The notes under the pieces: model-generated
What the model was told of the DNA's origin: nothing
Database searches by the model: none
What the model saw: the letters and a program-made list of their open reading frames with translations, nothing else
From: Bacteroides gallinarum DSM 18171 = JCM 13658
Lineage (GTDB): Bacteria > Bacteroidota > Bacteroidia > Bacteroidales > Bacteroidaceae
Assembly: GCF_000374365.1 (NCBI RefSeq)
Contig: NZ_KB894133.1
Location: forward strand, 1-64,000
Reading direction: 5' to 3'
Length of the DNA stretch: 64,000 bases
Shown here: positions 18,491 to 27,569 of the stretch, piece by piece
Layout of the letters: each line of letters begins with the position of its first letter
Position numbering within the stretch: the first letter of the stretch is position 1
Program-made: the position numbers and the translations under genes

Positions 18491-18724
18491 AGGTGTCAAA
18501 ACCCAACTTTAGAGAAAATGAACTTTTAAATTGAAACCGGACACACCTCATTGGAAATAAAAAAAGCCGTATCGACTCAACTTTGAAGTGCACCCCAAAA
18601 GTTAGACACAAAACTTTTGGGGTGCACTTCATTTTGAGTAACGATACGGCTCTTTTACGTCGTACATTTGTTTACCAGTTACATATAGTAACTTTTCAGA
18701 GTGTTCATCTTAGTTTTGACACCC
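18491..18724. repeat. Nested palindrome made of IS3/IS150-like ends
   Basis: The core TGAAGTGCACCCCAAAAGTT (18583-18602) and its complement (18613-18631) form a palindrome of two TG...CA ends separated by about 10 bases, with no transposase between. The TGnnnTGCACCCC form resembles terminal repeats of IS150-group IS3 elements. Around it, GCCGTATCGACTCAA (18566-18580) pairs with TTGAGTAACGATACGGC (18634-18650). Outermost, AGGTGTCAAAAC (18491-18502) pairs with GTTTTGACACCC (18713-18724). An A7 tract before and CTCTTTT after the GCCGTATCG stem suit a bidirectional terminator between convergent gene groups. Confidence 0.75.
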
Positions 18725-18750
18725 TCGTGTTTTCATTATCAGACCGGCTT

Positions 18751-18852
18751 TTATATAGCCATTACTTGCCCTCCAATCACACCTGCAATAGCACTTGCCA
18801 CTGCAATAATCACTTTCAGAATCTTATCCCAAACAGACACTCTTATACTCAT
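18751..18852 (-). CDS. Smalltalk-type small membrane protein
   Basis: This 33-residue frame begins MSIRVSVWDKILKVIIAVAS and continues AIAGVIGGQVMAI: a W-D-K-I-L-K lead followed by one hydrophobic helix. This is the pattern of the very short 'smalltalk' proteins that Bacteroides encodes next to HU-like DNA-binding genes, and the HU-type gene indeed ends 46 bases upstream on the same strand. Function is unknown. Confidence 0.75.
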   Translation of the reverse strand: MSIRVSVWDKILKVIIAVASAIAGVIGGQVMAI

Positions 18853-18898
18853 AACTTTTGTTTTTTTAATCTAACACATTCATCATAAACCCTTAATC

Positions 18899-19387
18899 TC
18901 ATCCCAGCGGATTTTCTTCATCTCCACCATTCGAACCGCCACCGTTACCGCCGGAATTACCGTCGTCCGTAACCGTCCCGTTCCATTTTTCAAACTCTAC
19001 GCCCTGCAACAGTGCACGGGTAGTGCCCATTGCTGCCGGCCGGGTATATTCCGGAGTAAACTGGCAGCGTAACGCCGTCACCTGATTCGGATTTACATCT
19101 TCCGCTTTCTCCGTACCCTTACCGCGTGTACGGGCTTTCATCGTAAACGTGCCCAATCCGCTCAAGCGTACCGTACGGCTATTCAGCAGATGCATCCGCA
19201 TCGTCGACATCAGGTTACGAATCACATTCTGCACATCACCCGGCGTCAATGATGATTTCTCGGCAATACTTTCCGCCAATGACTGCGTATCCACTGTCTT
19301 TCCCACTTTCTTCAAACTCAGGTGCCATGTCTTCACACCCGCCTTCGTCGCAAGCTGCGACTGTCTCGCATAATAAAATAGAGGCAT
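18899..19387 (-). CDS. HU-family DNA-binding protein (HU-HIG type)
   Basis: This 162-residue protein contains an HU-like fold of about 125 residues (MPLFYYARQSQLATKAGVK at the start, LAESIAEKSSLTPGDVQNVI, RTVRLSGLGTFTMKARTRGK). A Gly/Asn/Ser-rich acidic tail (about 135-162) follows. The Bacteroidetes HU-HIG variants often lie near capsule loci and integrated elements. It may bend DNA or regulate surface genes; no target is visible. The smalltalk gene follows on the same strand. Confidence 0.85.
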   Translation of the reverse strand: MPLFYYARQSQLATKAGVKTWHLSLKKVGKTVDTQSLAESIAEKSSLTPGDVQNVIRNLMSTMRMHLLNSRTVRLSGLGTFTMKARTRGKGTEKAEDVNPNQVTALRCQFTPEYTRPAAMGTTRALLQGVEFEKWNGTVTDDGNSGGNGGGSNGGDEENPLG

Positions 19388-19564
19388 AATCTTTCTCCTT
19401 TACATTTTAAATTGAACTTTCGTTTTAATTCTCGTTTCGTTGGCCAACGATGCAAAGGTGGGGATATCAGTGGGGATAAACAAGGGAAACAAGCCCGACA
19501 AAGCTGTTTTCTGAGGATGATTTGTAATACGTTTATTTTCTGCCAGTTATATATATTCCCGATT

Positions 19565-20251
19565 TTAAGTTCCAGCTACCACATAACGTTCTATATTACG
19601 TGTCACCTTACTAAAGTTCACTCCTATCTTCATCAGTTTCCTGCCGTCTAACCGATAAGGAATCAGATATCCCTTTTCCCCAATCTGATGCAAGGCATCC
19701 TCGGCACTACCATTCAGTTTGAACTCAAAAACGAAAATACGCTCTTTCGTCTTTACAACCGCATCCGCGCGACCGCGGGAACTACGGATTTCCGTTTCTA
19801 TAAACTGACCCATAAGAGCAAAGACAACATAGAAAATGGCTTGATAGTGGCGCTCCGTATCATCGCTCAACTCATAAGGAATGCCTGCAAAAAACACCTT
19901 TAGGCGTTCCATGAAAGCATCCACATCGCCGCCACGAAGTTCACGGGTGAACTTGGCGATATGAGTACAAAATTATTTGCCAACTCCTCTTTTGTTATGC
20001 CACACAAAGTATTATAATCATAATCCATACTGATATCATTCAACTGATTCGAGTCACTGAACACACTGACCTATGCAAACTCTGTGCCCCCGTTAGAAAG
20101 ACGAAACGGAAATAACAGTCGCTGATTTTCAACACACTATAAAAAGCCTTCAGTATACATTTTACTCATCCCAAAGCGCATCGTCCCAAAGCGACCGAAG
20201 CAAGGGCTTATCATATTCGTCTATCAGCAACTTGCTTACCACTCTGAATAT
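19565..20251 (-). pseudogene. Decayed AAA-ATPase/PD-(D/E)XK nuclease gene
   Basis: Fragments of one protein family follow each other in order on the minus strand in different frames. Near 20160-20251: RVVSKLLIDEYDKPLLRSLW (a Walker B-like region) running into a stop. Near 19975-20085: SNGGTEFA, stop, then VSVFSDSNQLNDISMDYDYN and CGITKEELANNF. After a frameshift, 19565-19975 reads THIAKFTRELRGGDVDAFME and ends with the PD-(D/E)XK region (RGRADAVVKTKERIFVFEFK). The N-terminal P-loop part and an internal piece are missing. The last 119 residues remain an intact frame (19565-19924), but the gene as a whole is dead. Confidence 0.8.
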
Positions 20252-20496
20252 ATACCTGCTCTATTATATAAGCAAAGCGCTCTTCAGAACTACGATTATG
20301 TTTCTCACTCCCATTTTTGCTCCCATTTCCCCAAATACTAATTAAGCATTGTGCTCAAATCATCGGCTGTTTCACATTTTTTCGCACTCAAGTCCAAATG
20401 CAATATCGGATATTCTTTCCACTCGGTTTCCTGCTTTGCAATAGCGAACCCTTCAAATTATACAGTTTTTCATTCACAAGTTCCGATATAATCAGT

Positions 20497-20536
20497 AAAA
20501 ACAGCCGAAATCACTTTAAAAAAGTAATTCCGGCTG
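20497..20536 (-). terminator. Terminator of the capsule operon
   Basis: CAGCCGAAATCACTTT (20502-20517) pairs with AAAGTAATTCCGGCTG (20521-20536), with three mismatches in 16 positions, followed on the minus strand by TTTTT. It lies 35 bases beyond the last capsule gene. The rest of the 20252-20570 interval shows no gene; the open frames there look random. Confidence 0.75.
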
Positions 20537-20570
20537 CGCCTAAAACAAAGTAACCGCTGTTACCTGTCGT

Positions 20571-20792
20571 TTATTCTACTTTCTTTTTACGAACTATCAA
20601 TGGAGCTCCGAGTGCTTCACGCTCTATTACTTCAAGAAAACCGCTCTGCTCCAATTCGAACAAGGTGGGGTATACGCGTAATTTGTCAGCATTAGAATTC
20701 TTCAAAATAGAATCAACCTCAATAGTATCAGAAAAAGAATTTATATAATCTATTATCTTCTGAGTGTTAATAACTTTGTAATTTTGCCCCAT
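20571..20792 (-). CDS. Small protein of unknown function at capsule operon end
   Basis: This 73-residue protein (TQKIIDYINSFSDTIEVDSI, then LRVYPTLFELEQSGFLEVIE) has predicted helices followed by a short strand pair, reminiscent of a winged-helix fragment. It has no motif I can name. It starts 18 bases after the GT2 stop, reads on the same strand and ends just before the terminator, so it belongs to the capsule transcript. Confidence 0.6.
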   Translation of the reverse strand: MGQNYKVINTQKIIDYINSFSDTIEVDSILKNSNADKLRVYPTLFELEQSGFLEVIEREALGAPLIVRKKKVE

Positions 20793-20810
20793 ATCTGTTT
20801 TAACTTTCCA

Positions 20811-21569
20811 TCATTTATAAAATTTCATTATCCCTAATCCTCCCCAATACATTGTATACAAGATACTCCTTAATAAGCCTAATTTTTGATAACGATAATA
20901 AAACAAGAATTGTGCTTTTATAAGTTTCTTTTTCTTACCAGTAGTAGAAGATGCCATTACTCGATAACTTGCCAAAACTTCTTGATTACCATACGATTTT
21001 CCTGCCAGCTTTACAATATCCAGCCAATAAGCATAATCATCCCTAATACTCCTCAGTTCTTCTTTCAGATAGATTTTACCATATATGGAAGTATCATACA
21101 AACCTGTCAAACAGGCAATGTGATTAGTCATTTGCATCTGTTTGTAAGTAACTAACTTTTTTGCCTTATACGGACGCAATATTTCCTCCGACTTCTCATT
21201 TATTCTTTTGTAAGAAGAATGCACGACTATTGCATTTTCCTTTTTCATCAGAGCTAATTGGCTTTCCAAAAATGAGGGTTCCCACAAATCATCCGCATCC
21301 AATAGAGCAATGTATTGCCCTCTTGCATTCCTTATACCATTATTTCTGGCAGAAGCAGAACCACCGTTAGCCTGCCGTAACAGTATGATACGCTTATCAC
21401 GTTTGACATATTCGCTAACAATGTGAACACTATCATCTTTAGAACCATCATCCACTATTATCATTTCCCAGTCTGTGTATGTTTGTCTTAATACAGATTC
21501 AATTGTTGCGCGCACATATTTAGCCCCATTATAGACAGGGGTAATAATAGAAACTAACCCTTTTTCCAT
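20811..21569 (-). CDS. GT2-family glycosyltransferase
   Basis: This 252-residue cytoplasmic GT-A enzyme has the N-terminal SIITPVYNGAKYVRATIESV, the nucleotide-binding DDGS (40-43) and the metal-binding DADD (91-94). It should add one sugar to the lipid-linked capsule repeat. It follows glf (25-base gap), which suggests, but does not prove, that galactofuranose is its substrate. Confidence 0.85.
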   Translation of the reverse strand: MEKGLVSIITPVYNGAKYVRATIESVLRQTYTDWEMIIVDDGSKDDSVHIVSEYVKRDKRIILLRQANGGSASARNNGIRNARGQYIALLDADDLWEPSFLESQLALMKKENAIVVHSSYKRINEKSEEILRPYKAKKLVTYKQMQMTNHIACLTGLYDTSIYGKIYLKEELRSIRDDYAYWLDIVKLAGKSYGNQEVLASYRVMASSTTGKKKKLIKAQFLFYYRYQKLGLLRSILYTMYWGGLGIMKFYK

Positions 21570-21594
21570 AGATTTCTTCTTTTTTCACCAATAA

Positions 21595-22701
21595 TTATTT
21601 CAATAAAGTATCAACCAAACGTAAAGCACTTTCTATAACCTGATGCATATCATAATACTTATACTCAGCCAGCCGACCGCCAAATAACACTCTCTCCTGA
21701 GCATCGGCCAACGCTTTATATTTCGTATACAAAGAACTGTTACGTTCATCATTCACCGGATAATAAGGCTCATCGCCCGGCTTCCATTCCTTGGAGTATT
21801 CTTTGGATATTACTGTATCAGGCTGGTTACCAAACTCAAAGTGCTTATGCTCAATGATACGGGTATACAGAGTTTCTGCATCAGTATAATTCACCACTGC
21901 ATTACCTTGATAATTAGAAACTCCTTCCAGAACTTCAGTCTCAAAATTCACCGTCCGGTATTCCAAATGTCCGAAGCAATAATCAAAATAACGGTCTATC
22001 TCACCTGTATAAATTATCTTGTCTGCTAAAGAATCTAAATATTCTTTGTACTCAAAATAATCCGTATCAAGCTTCACTTCGATTCCTTCAAGTAACTTCT
22101 CTACCAACTTGGTATATCCACCCACAGGGATTCCTTGATACTTATCGTTGAAATAGTTATTATCAAAAGTAAAACGCACCGGAAGACGGCGAATTATAAA
22201 GGCCGGTAATTCCGTAGCTTTCCTGCCCCATTGTTTTTCCGTATAGTCTTTTATAAGCGTGTAATAAATATCTTTTCCTATCAAAGAAATAGCCTGCTCT
22301 TCCAAATTTCGAGGATGAGTAATCCCCGACTCTTTTCGCTGTTCTTCTATTTTAGCCGCCGCTTGTTCCGGTGTAACCATCCCCCACATCTGGTAAAATG
22401 TATTCATATTGAAAGGAAGATTATAAAGTTTCCCTTTATAATTGGCTATAGGGGAATTTGTATAACGATTAAATTCGACAAAAGAATTTACGAAATCCCA
22501 TATCTGCTTGTTGCTGGTATGAAATATATGGGCACCATATTTGTGTACATTGATACCATTCACCGATTCCGTATAGATATTACCACCGATATGAGAACGC
22601 TTGTCTACAACCATGAGTCGCTTACCATGGCGGAAAAGAACATGGGCAACTGTGGCACCGAAAAGACCGGAACCTACAATAAGAAAATCATTTTTCAACA
22701 T
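21595..22701 (-). CDS. glf: UDP-galactopyranose mutase
   Basis: Glf converts UDP-galactopyranose to UDP-galactofuranose using reduced FAD. The 368-residue protein starts MLKNDFLIVGSGLFGATVAH with the dinucleotide loop GSGLFG (10-15). It also has NVHKYGAHIFHTSNKQIWDF and YTEKQWGRKATELP, and ends in a GGRLAEYKYYDMHQVI motif typical of Glf. I prefer the ATG at 22701 over the one at 22752, since homology begins there; it overlaps the wzy stop by 14 bases. Galactofuranose is therefore a likely capsule component. Confidence 0.94.
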   Translation of the reverse strand: MLKNDFLIVGSGLFGATVAHVLFRHGKRLMVVDKRSHIGGNIYTESVNGINVHKYGAHIFHTSNKQIWDFVNSFVEFNRYTNSPIANYKGKLYNLPFNMNTFYQMWGMVTPEQAAAKIEEQRKESGITHPRNLEEQAISLIGKDIYYTLIKDYTEKQWGRKATELPAFIIRRLPVRFTFDNNYFNDKYQGIPVGGYTKLVEKLLEGIEVKLDTDYFEYKEYLDSLADKIIYTGEIDRYFDYCFGHLEYRTVNFETEVLEGVSNYQGNAVVNYTDAETLYTRIIEHKHFEFGNQPDTVISKEYSKEWKPGDEPYYPVNDERNSSLYTKYKALADAQERVLFGGRLAEYKYYDMHQVIESALRLVDTLLK

Positions 22702-23854
22702 ATAATACCGATTTATTTTTGTTCGAAAACATTTGCCCCAAAAGAAGAACAATAACTGTTAAAGCAGTTGGAAATCCTGTATCTACATAAGGTTGGAACA
22801 TAGCAGTAATCAAAAGAAATAAAAATAGGACCCTACCGTTCTGCTCCATATTAATATATATCAATATTAGAAATATTAGAAAAAAAAATGTGGTCACCAT
22901 TCCATAGCTAGCCAATGCTTGCAATATTAAGTTGTGAGCCGGAGATCCCTCAGGATAATGAGATGAAAAATATAAAACATCTTTCCCTTTTCCTAATAAT
23001 GGATTATCAAGAAACACATTCCAAAATCCCCAATATAATTCCTCACGAGCATTTGAATCTAAATCCTTTCTCATCGTATAGTCTGCCAAAACATCAATCA
23101 ACAAAAAATAGACTAAAATTCCTATTAGGCACACTATACCCAAATACACAAGCCACAACCTCTTAGATGAGTATTTTTTATACGCAAGAGATACTAACAG
23201 ACAAAGAAGAACTGTCCTACTCTCTGACATACCTAATCCTATTAGCATCAATATATATAAAGGGTATTTATATAAGGTACGCCATTTAACAAATGTCAAT
23301 AAAATAAATGCAATTCCCGTATATACTCCATAAAAATTCCGATGCAACGCAAACCCTGAAAATGTTCCACCCGAGGCTGCATAAAACAGCATTTTGACAG
23401 ACACAGGAGCTAAAAAAAAATAAAAAATAGGAACTATTGCCCAAATAAGAAATAAAATTAATGTGATATTTCTTATTTGATTTGAAAATGTATATGTTGG
23501 TAAAATACATACCAGAACTATATAAACTCCCAAAGCCATGAATCCTTCTGGTAACTTAAAAGAGAAATCACTTTGGAACATTGACAATGTAAAAGAGGAC
23601 ATAGTAAGGAAACAGAAAAGCAATAACCATTTTCCATCAAATTTTGTATTCAACAATATAATTACTATTGAAAGTCCAAAATTTATTAAAATAGCAGCAT
23701 ATCCTGTAATCTTAAAATAAACATCAACATCTGATATATATTGCCAAATAAAACTACCCTGCCAAGCAGGTAAAAGCACTAACAAAAGATTAGCAATGAT
23801 TAATAAAGCAAATAAATTAGAAGTTAGTCGTTTTTTTAAAGGTATTGAAAGCAT
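22688..23854 (-). CDS. wzy: Wzy-type O-antigen/capsule polymerase
   Basis: This 388-residue inner-membrane protein has about ten hydrophobic segments and a periplasmic loop (NVFLDNPLLGKGKDVLYFSS, then SPAHNLILQALASYG) resembling the Wzy/O-antigen ligase family. It would polymerise undecaprenyl-linked repeats on the periplasmic side. It is strongly AT-rich, like its upstream neighbours. It lies between the GT52-like gene (22 bases) and glf. Confidence 0.8.
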   Translation of the reverse strand: MLSIPLKKRLTSNLFALLIIANLLLVLLPAWQGSFIWQYISDVDVYFKITGYAAILINFGLSIVIILLNTKFDGKWLLLFCFLTMSSFTLSMFQSDFSFKLPEGFMALGVYIVLVCILPTYTFSNQIRNITLILFLIWAIVPIFYFFLAPVSVKMLFYAASGGTFSGFALHRNFYGVYTGIAFILLTFVKWRTLYKYPLYILMLIGLGMSESRTVLLCLLVSLAYKKYSSKRLWLVYLGIVCLIGILVYFLLIDVLADYTMRKDLDSNAREELYWGFWNVFLDNPLLGKGKDVLYFSSHYPEGSPAHNLILQALASYGMVTTFFFLIFLILIYINMEQNGRVLFLFLLITAMFQPYVDTGFPTALTVIVLLLGQMFSNKNKSVLYVEK

Positions 23855-23876
23855 TAATGAGTAAATAAATATTATA

Positions 23877-24869
23877 CTAAATATGATATTTCTTTAAATA
23901 TTCAATTCCTAATATTGTTTTTTCCACATTCTCTCCTAATGAATATATTGCAGTGGAATTAATAGTTATAGCAGAGCGTATATGAACTTTTGATGTCAAC
24001 AATAATAATTCAAAAGGAATATGAGAAGGAATAATTTTTATATTTGGAAAGAAATTTTGGTAACAGGTCTTTTCTCTTGGATGGGGTTTCAGACATATCT
24101 TTTTATTAATATTTCCGTCTAAGTATAAAATATCTTTATACATTTTTATTTTCTCCTCTTCTGACATCCAATGTTCCTCTGAAAAACATTGAGTCAGTAA
24201 TAGTAAATCATACTCTTCCTCTACTATAAAAATTTGAGATGAACTCAATAATTCCTTTATTTTATTTTTCGATTCAATGGGTAATCCTTCCCAAACTTTA
24301 ACAATCGAAAATACACTAATTTTATCCTTATTATATGGTGGAATACTCTGCATTCCCGTTAAATATATACGCAAAATTTTAGGATGAAATCCCATAGGCA
24401 TATTTACCACACCTTTAAGTAAATTAAAAAACAAAAAAAGATACCATCGAAAATAATGTTCTTCTCTGAATTTCACCAATTTCTCCACATCTGTATAATT
24501 TCCGATACCGTCCTCCAATAATGTATAACCTGACGATTTTGCTATTACATATCTAGAAAAAATCAAATGATCCTGACCAAATGAAGATTTTGAGTATAAA
24601 TTAAAACGTTTATATACAATAGGTAACAAAATCCAACCCCGCAATATATTTGATAAATTATAAAAAAAATTCCCCTGTCGTTTTTTTATCTCAAAAGAAT
24701 TATTTTTAAATTGTTTCTTTATCAGCTTAGGTATGCCACTCCCAAAAATAAAAAACGTCTTCTCTATCTGATTAGGAAACAGTATCAAATATAGAAATAG
24801 AGTATATACTGTATCAACTTGACATACATAACAAAATTTACCACATTCTCCTTTTATATATTGTTCCAT
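23877..24869 (-). CDS. GT52/polysialyltransferase-like glycosyltransferase
   Basis: This 330-residue protein looks like a GT-B sialyltransferase of the GT52/polysialyltransferase group: EDG (119-121, in TLLEDGIGNY), KPHPR (261-265) and NSTA (304-307) in the order D/E-D-G, HP, S/T. These motifs contact CMP and the phosphate of CMP-sialic acid in characterised members. As the cluster makes a CMP-nonulosonic acid, this is the best candidate to transfer it. It is very AT-rich. Its start is 8 bases after the flippase stop. Confidence 0.65.
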   Translation of the reverse strand: MEQYIKGECGKFCYVCQVDTVYTLFLYLILFPNQIEKTFFIFGSGIPKLIKKQFKNNSFEIKKRQGNFFYNLSNILRGWILLPIVYKRFNLYSKSSFGQDHLIFSRYVIAKSSGYTLLEDGIGNYTDVEKLVKFREEHYFRWYLFLFFNLLKGVVNMPMGFHPKILRIYLTGMQSIPPYNKDKISVFSIVKVWEGLPIESKNKIKELLSSSQIFIVEEEYDLLLLTQCFSEEHWMSEEEKIKMYKDILYLDGNINKKICLKPHPREKTCYQNFFPNIKIIPSHIPFELLLLTSKVHIRSAITINSTAIYSLGENVEKTILGIEYLKKYHI

Positions 24870-24877
24870 ACTTCTAT

Positions 24878-26407
24878 TTAAAAAAAGATTCTACATATCC
24901 TTTGCACCATGTTCCTCATATTTTCATCAATTTGCCATAAAATGAAAGAATAAACACATAAAACAAATACAGATATAAGTAATGTATTAAATATAAATCC
25001 TAATAAATCTCTATTATCAAATAATACATTCATATTATATAATACTGTGGGAATAAAGAAAATAGGAATCAATATCAATACATACCTAAATACATTTATC
25101 CAGTATTTTTTTATCGAACATTTAAATCCATTTTTAAAAAGAAAATAAGGTTTCCATAATACAATTATAAATGTAAGAGATATAACTGACCCTAACACAA
25201 CTCCGCCAATCCCTAAAAAAAATCCCAATATTATTGCAACAACAATATTTATAATAGCTTCAGCCATAGGTGCCCAAACATCTTTATACAAAACGAATCC
25301 ACCAATAAAATAATTAATAGGCAAGCGAACTATACTAACATACATTATATAAAGCATTAACCAAAAAATCCAATCATCTAGAAAAAAGCCATCTCCTAAC
25401 CACAAATGAATAAACGGTTCTACCTGATAATAACTTGTGGTACAAACAACCCCACCTATAATAAAAAACAACGAATTAAATTGTAAAAAAATTGAAAGAG
25501 TTTTATCTTGATCACCTTCTGCTATCAAATTTCCAAAACTGGCGGTAATTCCCCTTAGGCATATATTTAATACACTAACACAACGAACCATTATCATTGT
25601 ATAATTAGTATAAATAGTCACAGTTGCAAGTGAAGAAAACGCATATATCAATATATTACTACTTTGATTTTGAACAAAAGCTGCTATATTATGAGGAATA
25701 ACCTGTTTTATTGTAATAAATAGCCTATTATACTCCTTACGTATTTTCTTTCCATGTTTGAAACTTGTTTGCAACCATGGATATCTCTTAGATACTGTTC
25801 GATTTATAATAAGCCCATAAGTCAAACCAAAAAATAATTCTATAATTAGCCAAAAGATATATCCATATCCCAAATATTTTAAAATAACTATTTGAAATAT
25901 AAACTTAAGGACCTGTGCGGTGTAAGTATAAGAAGTTACAATGTACTCACTTTGATCAGCAACAAGTAGTGTTTGTTTATAGCTAATAAAATAACCTATT
26001 AAACTTACTATCAAGTATGTATAATATCCACCTACAATATAGGAATAAGGTAATCCTGTATCTTTAAAAAAGTAAGGTAAAAAAAAAGAAACAATAATAC
26101 CTACAACAAGAATACTCAAACCTATTATCCGATATAAAAAACCGAATATTGATATAATATCTTGTATTTTTTGTCGATCTTTTACAAATAATGGTTCATA
26201 AAGAGCACCTGCTATAGCCGATGTCAATCCTAATTCCGCTAAATTTAAAAAACCTAAAATATTAAGTAATGTAGAACTTAATCCGACAATATCTATACCT
26301 AAATATTCTATGAAAACACTTCTTGATATAAAATTTAATAATATTGAAATGATTAAAGAAACAGATGATATTTTTAGATTTTTCAGGCTCTGCTTGGTTC
26401 GTGACAT
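24878..26407 (-). CDS. wzx: Wzx-type repeat-unit flippase
   Basis: This 509-residue polytopic protein has about 12-14 membrane segments and belongs to the MOP/polysaccharide exporter superfamily (start: SVSLIISILLNFISRSVFIE, then LNLAELGLTSAIAGALYEPL). It would move the undecaprenyl-diphosphate-linked repeat to the periplasmic face. It begins at the stop codon of the GT4 gene (TAATG, one shared base), so translation is coupled. Confidence 0.85.
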   Translation of the reverse strand: MSRTKQSLKNLKISSVSLIISILLNFISRSVFIEYLGIDIVGLSSTLLNILGFLNLAELGLTSAIAGALYEPLFVKDRQKIQDIISIFGFLYRIIGLSILVVGIIVSFFLPYFFKDTGLPYSYIVGGYYTYLIVSLIGYFISYKQTLLVADQSEYIVTSYTYTAQVLKFIFQIVILKYLGYGYIFWLIIELFFGLTYGLIINRTVSKRYPWLQTSFKHGKKIRKEYNRLFITIKQVIPHNIAAFVQNQSSNILIYAFSSLATVTIYTNYTMIMVRCVSVLNICLRGITASFGNLIAEGDQDKTLSIFLQFNSLFFIIGGVVCTTSYYQVEPFIHLWLGDGFFLDDWIFWLMLYIMYVSIVRLPINYFIGGFVLYKDVWAPMAEAIINIVVAIILGFFLGIGGVVLGSVISLTFIIVLWKPYFLFKNGFKCSIKKYWINVFRYVLILIPIFFIPTVLYNMNVLFDNRDLLGFIFNTLLISVFVLCVYSFILWQIDENMRNMVQRICRIFF

Positions 26408-27564
26408 TACAACAGACTTTTATATAAATTAAGCCATTTTTCACCAATAATATTCATAGAAAAACGTCTTGTACTTTTTATTGCATTCAAAGCTATTTGT
26501 TCTCGATACTCTTTATCATTTATCAATGTCTGTATTTCATTTGCCATTGCATTAATATCTCCATTTTTCACAATAAATCCATTATAACCACTGTTTATTA
26601 TATCGTATAAAGAAGAAAACGTATCCATAACAATAGGTACACATCCTTTTTGTTGAGCCTCTAAAATCGTCATTCCCCATCCCTCAACAACAGATGTCAT
26701 TAAAAATATAGAAGCTGCCTCATAATACTTCTCAGGAGATTGCCAACCTTCAAAAAAAACTCGCTGCAATTTCCATTTTTGAACCATTTTCTTATATAGA
26801 GTTTCATCAATTCCTGTACCAACTATTTGCAAATTCCAGTCTGGATTAGCTTTCGCCACTTTATTCCAACATTCTAATATTAAACTTATTCGTTTATGTC
26901 CTTCTTCCAACCTCGAAACAACTAATATAGTATTTTTTTTCCTTTGTATATCCGCATCTGAAACTTCTGTAGGAAAAGATAAAGGGTTACCTATTGCCAC
27001 CATCTTAATTTTATCAACTTTATAAAATCTCTGAAAGGGCTGAAAAAAGGAGTCCGACAATAATACAAATTTATCTGCTAAAAAATAGGCTTGGCGATTT
27101 CGCCTATATGAAACACTATTAAGTATATATTTCCATATAGGATATAATACTAATTTTATAATAGCTTTCAGCTTTACTTTGAAACTCGCAGGATACAACA
27201 AATGGGATTTAATCCCTGTTCGTAATATATCCAATGTGTAGTTGGGCTGATTATGCAATTCTGTAACAATTTTGCAAGAAGTTCCTTGTACAGCTTTCCA
27301 TGCCAATGAGGCCAATATTTCTCCTTCAGGTACACATAAGATATCAATCTTATATGTAACTATACAAGCATTTAAATTTTCAGCAGTTAATTTTTTAACG
27401 GACAACTCTATTATACGATTGTCTATAGGAGATAAATGATGAAAAGATGAATATACCGTAATATCAGGCTGTGCTGCCAAGAAATTTTCTCTTAATATTA
27501 TTGTTCGAGAGGCTCCTGCATCATCGATATGAATATCACGTCGATATATAAATAATAAATTCAT
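26407..27564 (-). CDS. GT4-family glycosyltransferase
   Basis: This 385-residue GT-B enzyme has an N-terminal acceptor half (MNLLFIYRRDIHIDDAGASR) and a C-terminal donor half with ILVVSRLEEGHKRISLILEC and the E-x7-E-like segment MTSVVEGWGMTILEAQQKGC. The ATG at 27564 starts right at the conserved beta strand, 5 bases after the ptmG stop; an ATG at 27585 would add seven residues and overlap ptmG. It probably adds a hexose to the repeat unit. Confidence 0.85.
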   Translation of the reverse strand: MNLLFIYRRDIHIDDAGASRTIILRENFLAAQPDITVYSSFHHLSPIDNRIIELSVKKLTAENLNACIVTYKIDILCVPEGEILASLAWKAVQGTSCKIVTELHNQPNYTLDILRTGIKSHLLYPASFKVKLKAIIKLVLYPIWKYILNSVSYRRNRQAYFLADKFVLLSDSFFQPFQRFYKVDKIKMVAIGNPLSFPTEVSDADIQRKKNTILVVSRLEEGHKRISLILECWNKVAKANPDWNLQIVGTGIDETLYKKMVQKWKLQRVFFEGWQSPEKYYEAASIFLMTSVVEGWGMTILEAQQKGCVPIVMDTFSSLYDIINSGYNGFIVKNGDINAMANEIQTLINDKEYREQIALNAIKSTRRFSMNIIGEKWLNLYKSLL

Positions 27565-27569
27565 CTTGA

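Noticed and set aside
18566..18650. A complete insertion sequence
   Set aside because: Only the two ends are present, 10 bases apart, with no transposase frame.
20317..20553. 78-codon plus-strand frame downstream of the capsule operon
   Set aside because: It runs through the capsule terminator hairpin, has no motif and lies in decayed DNA.
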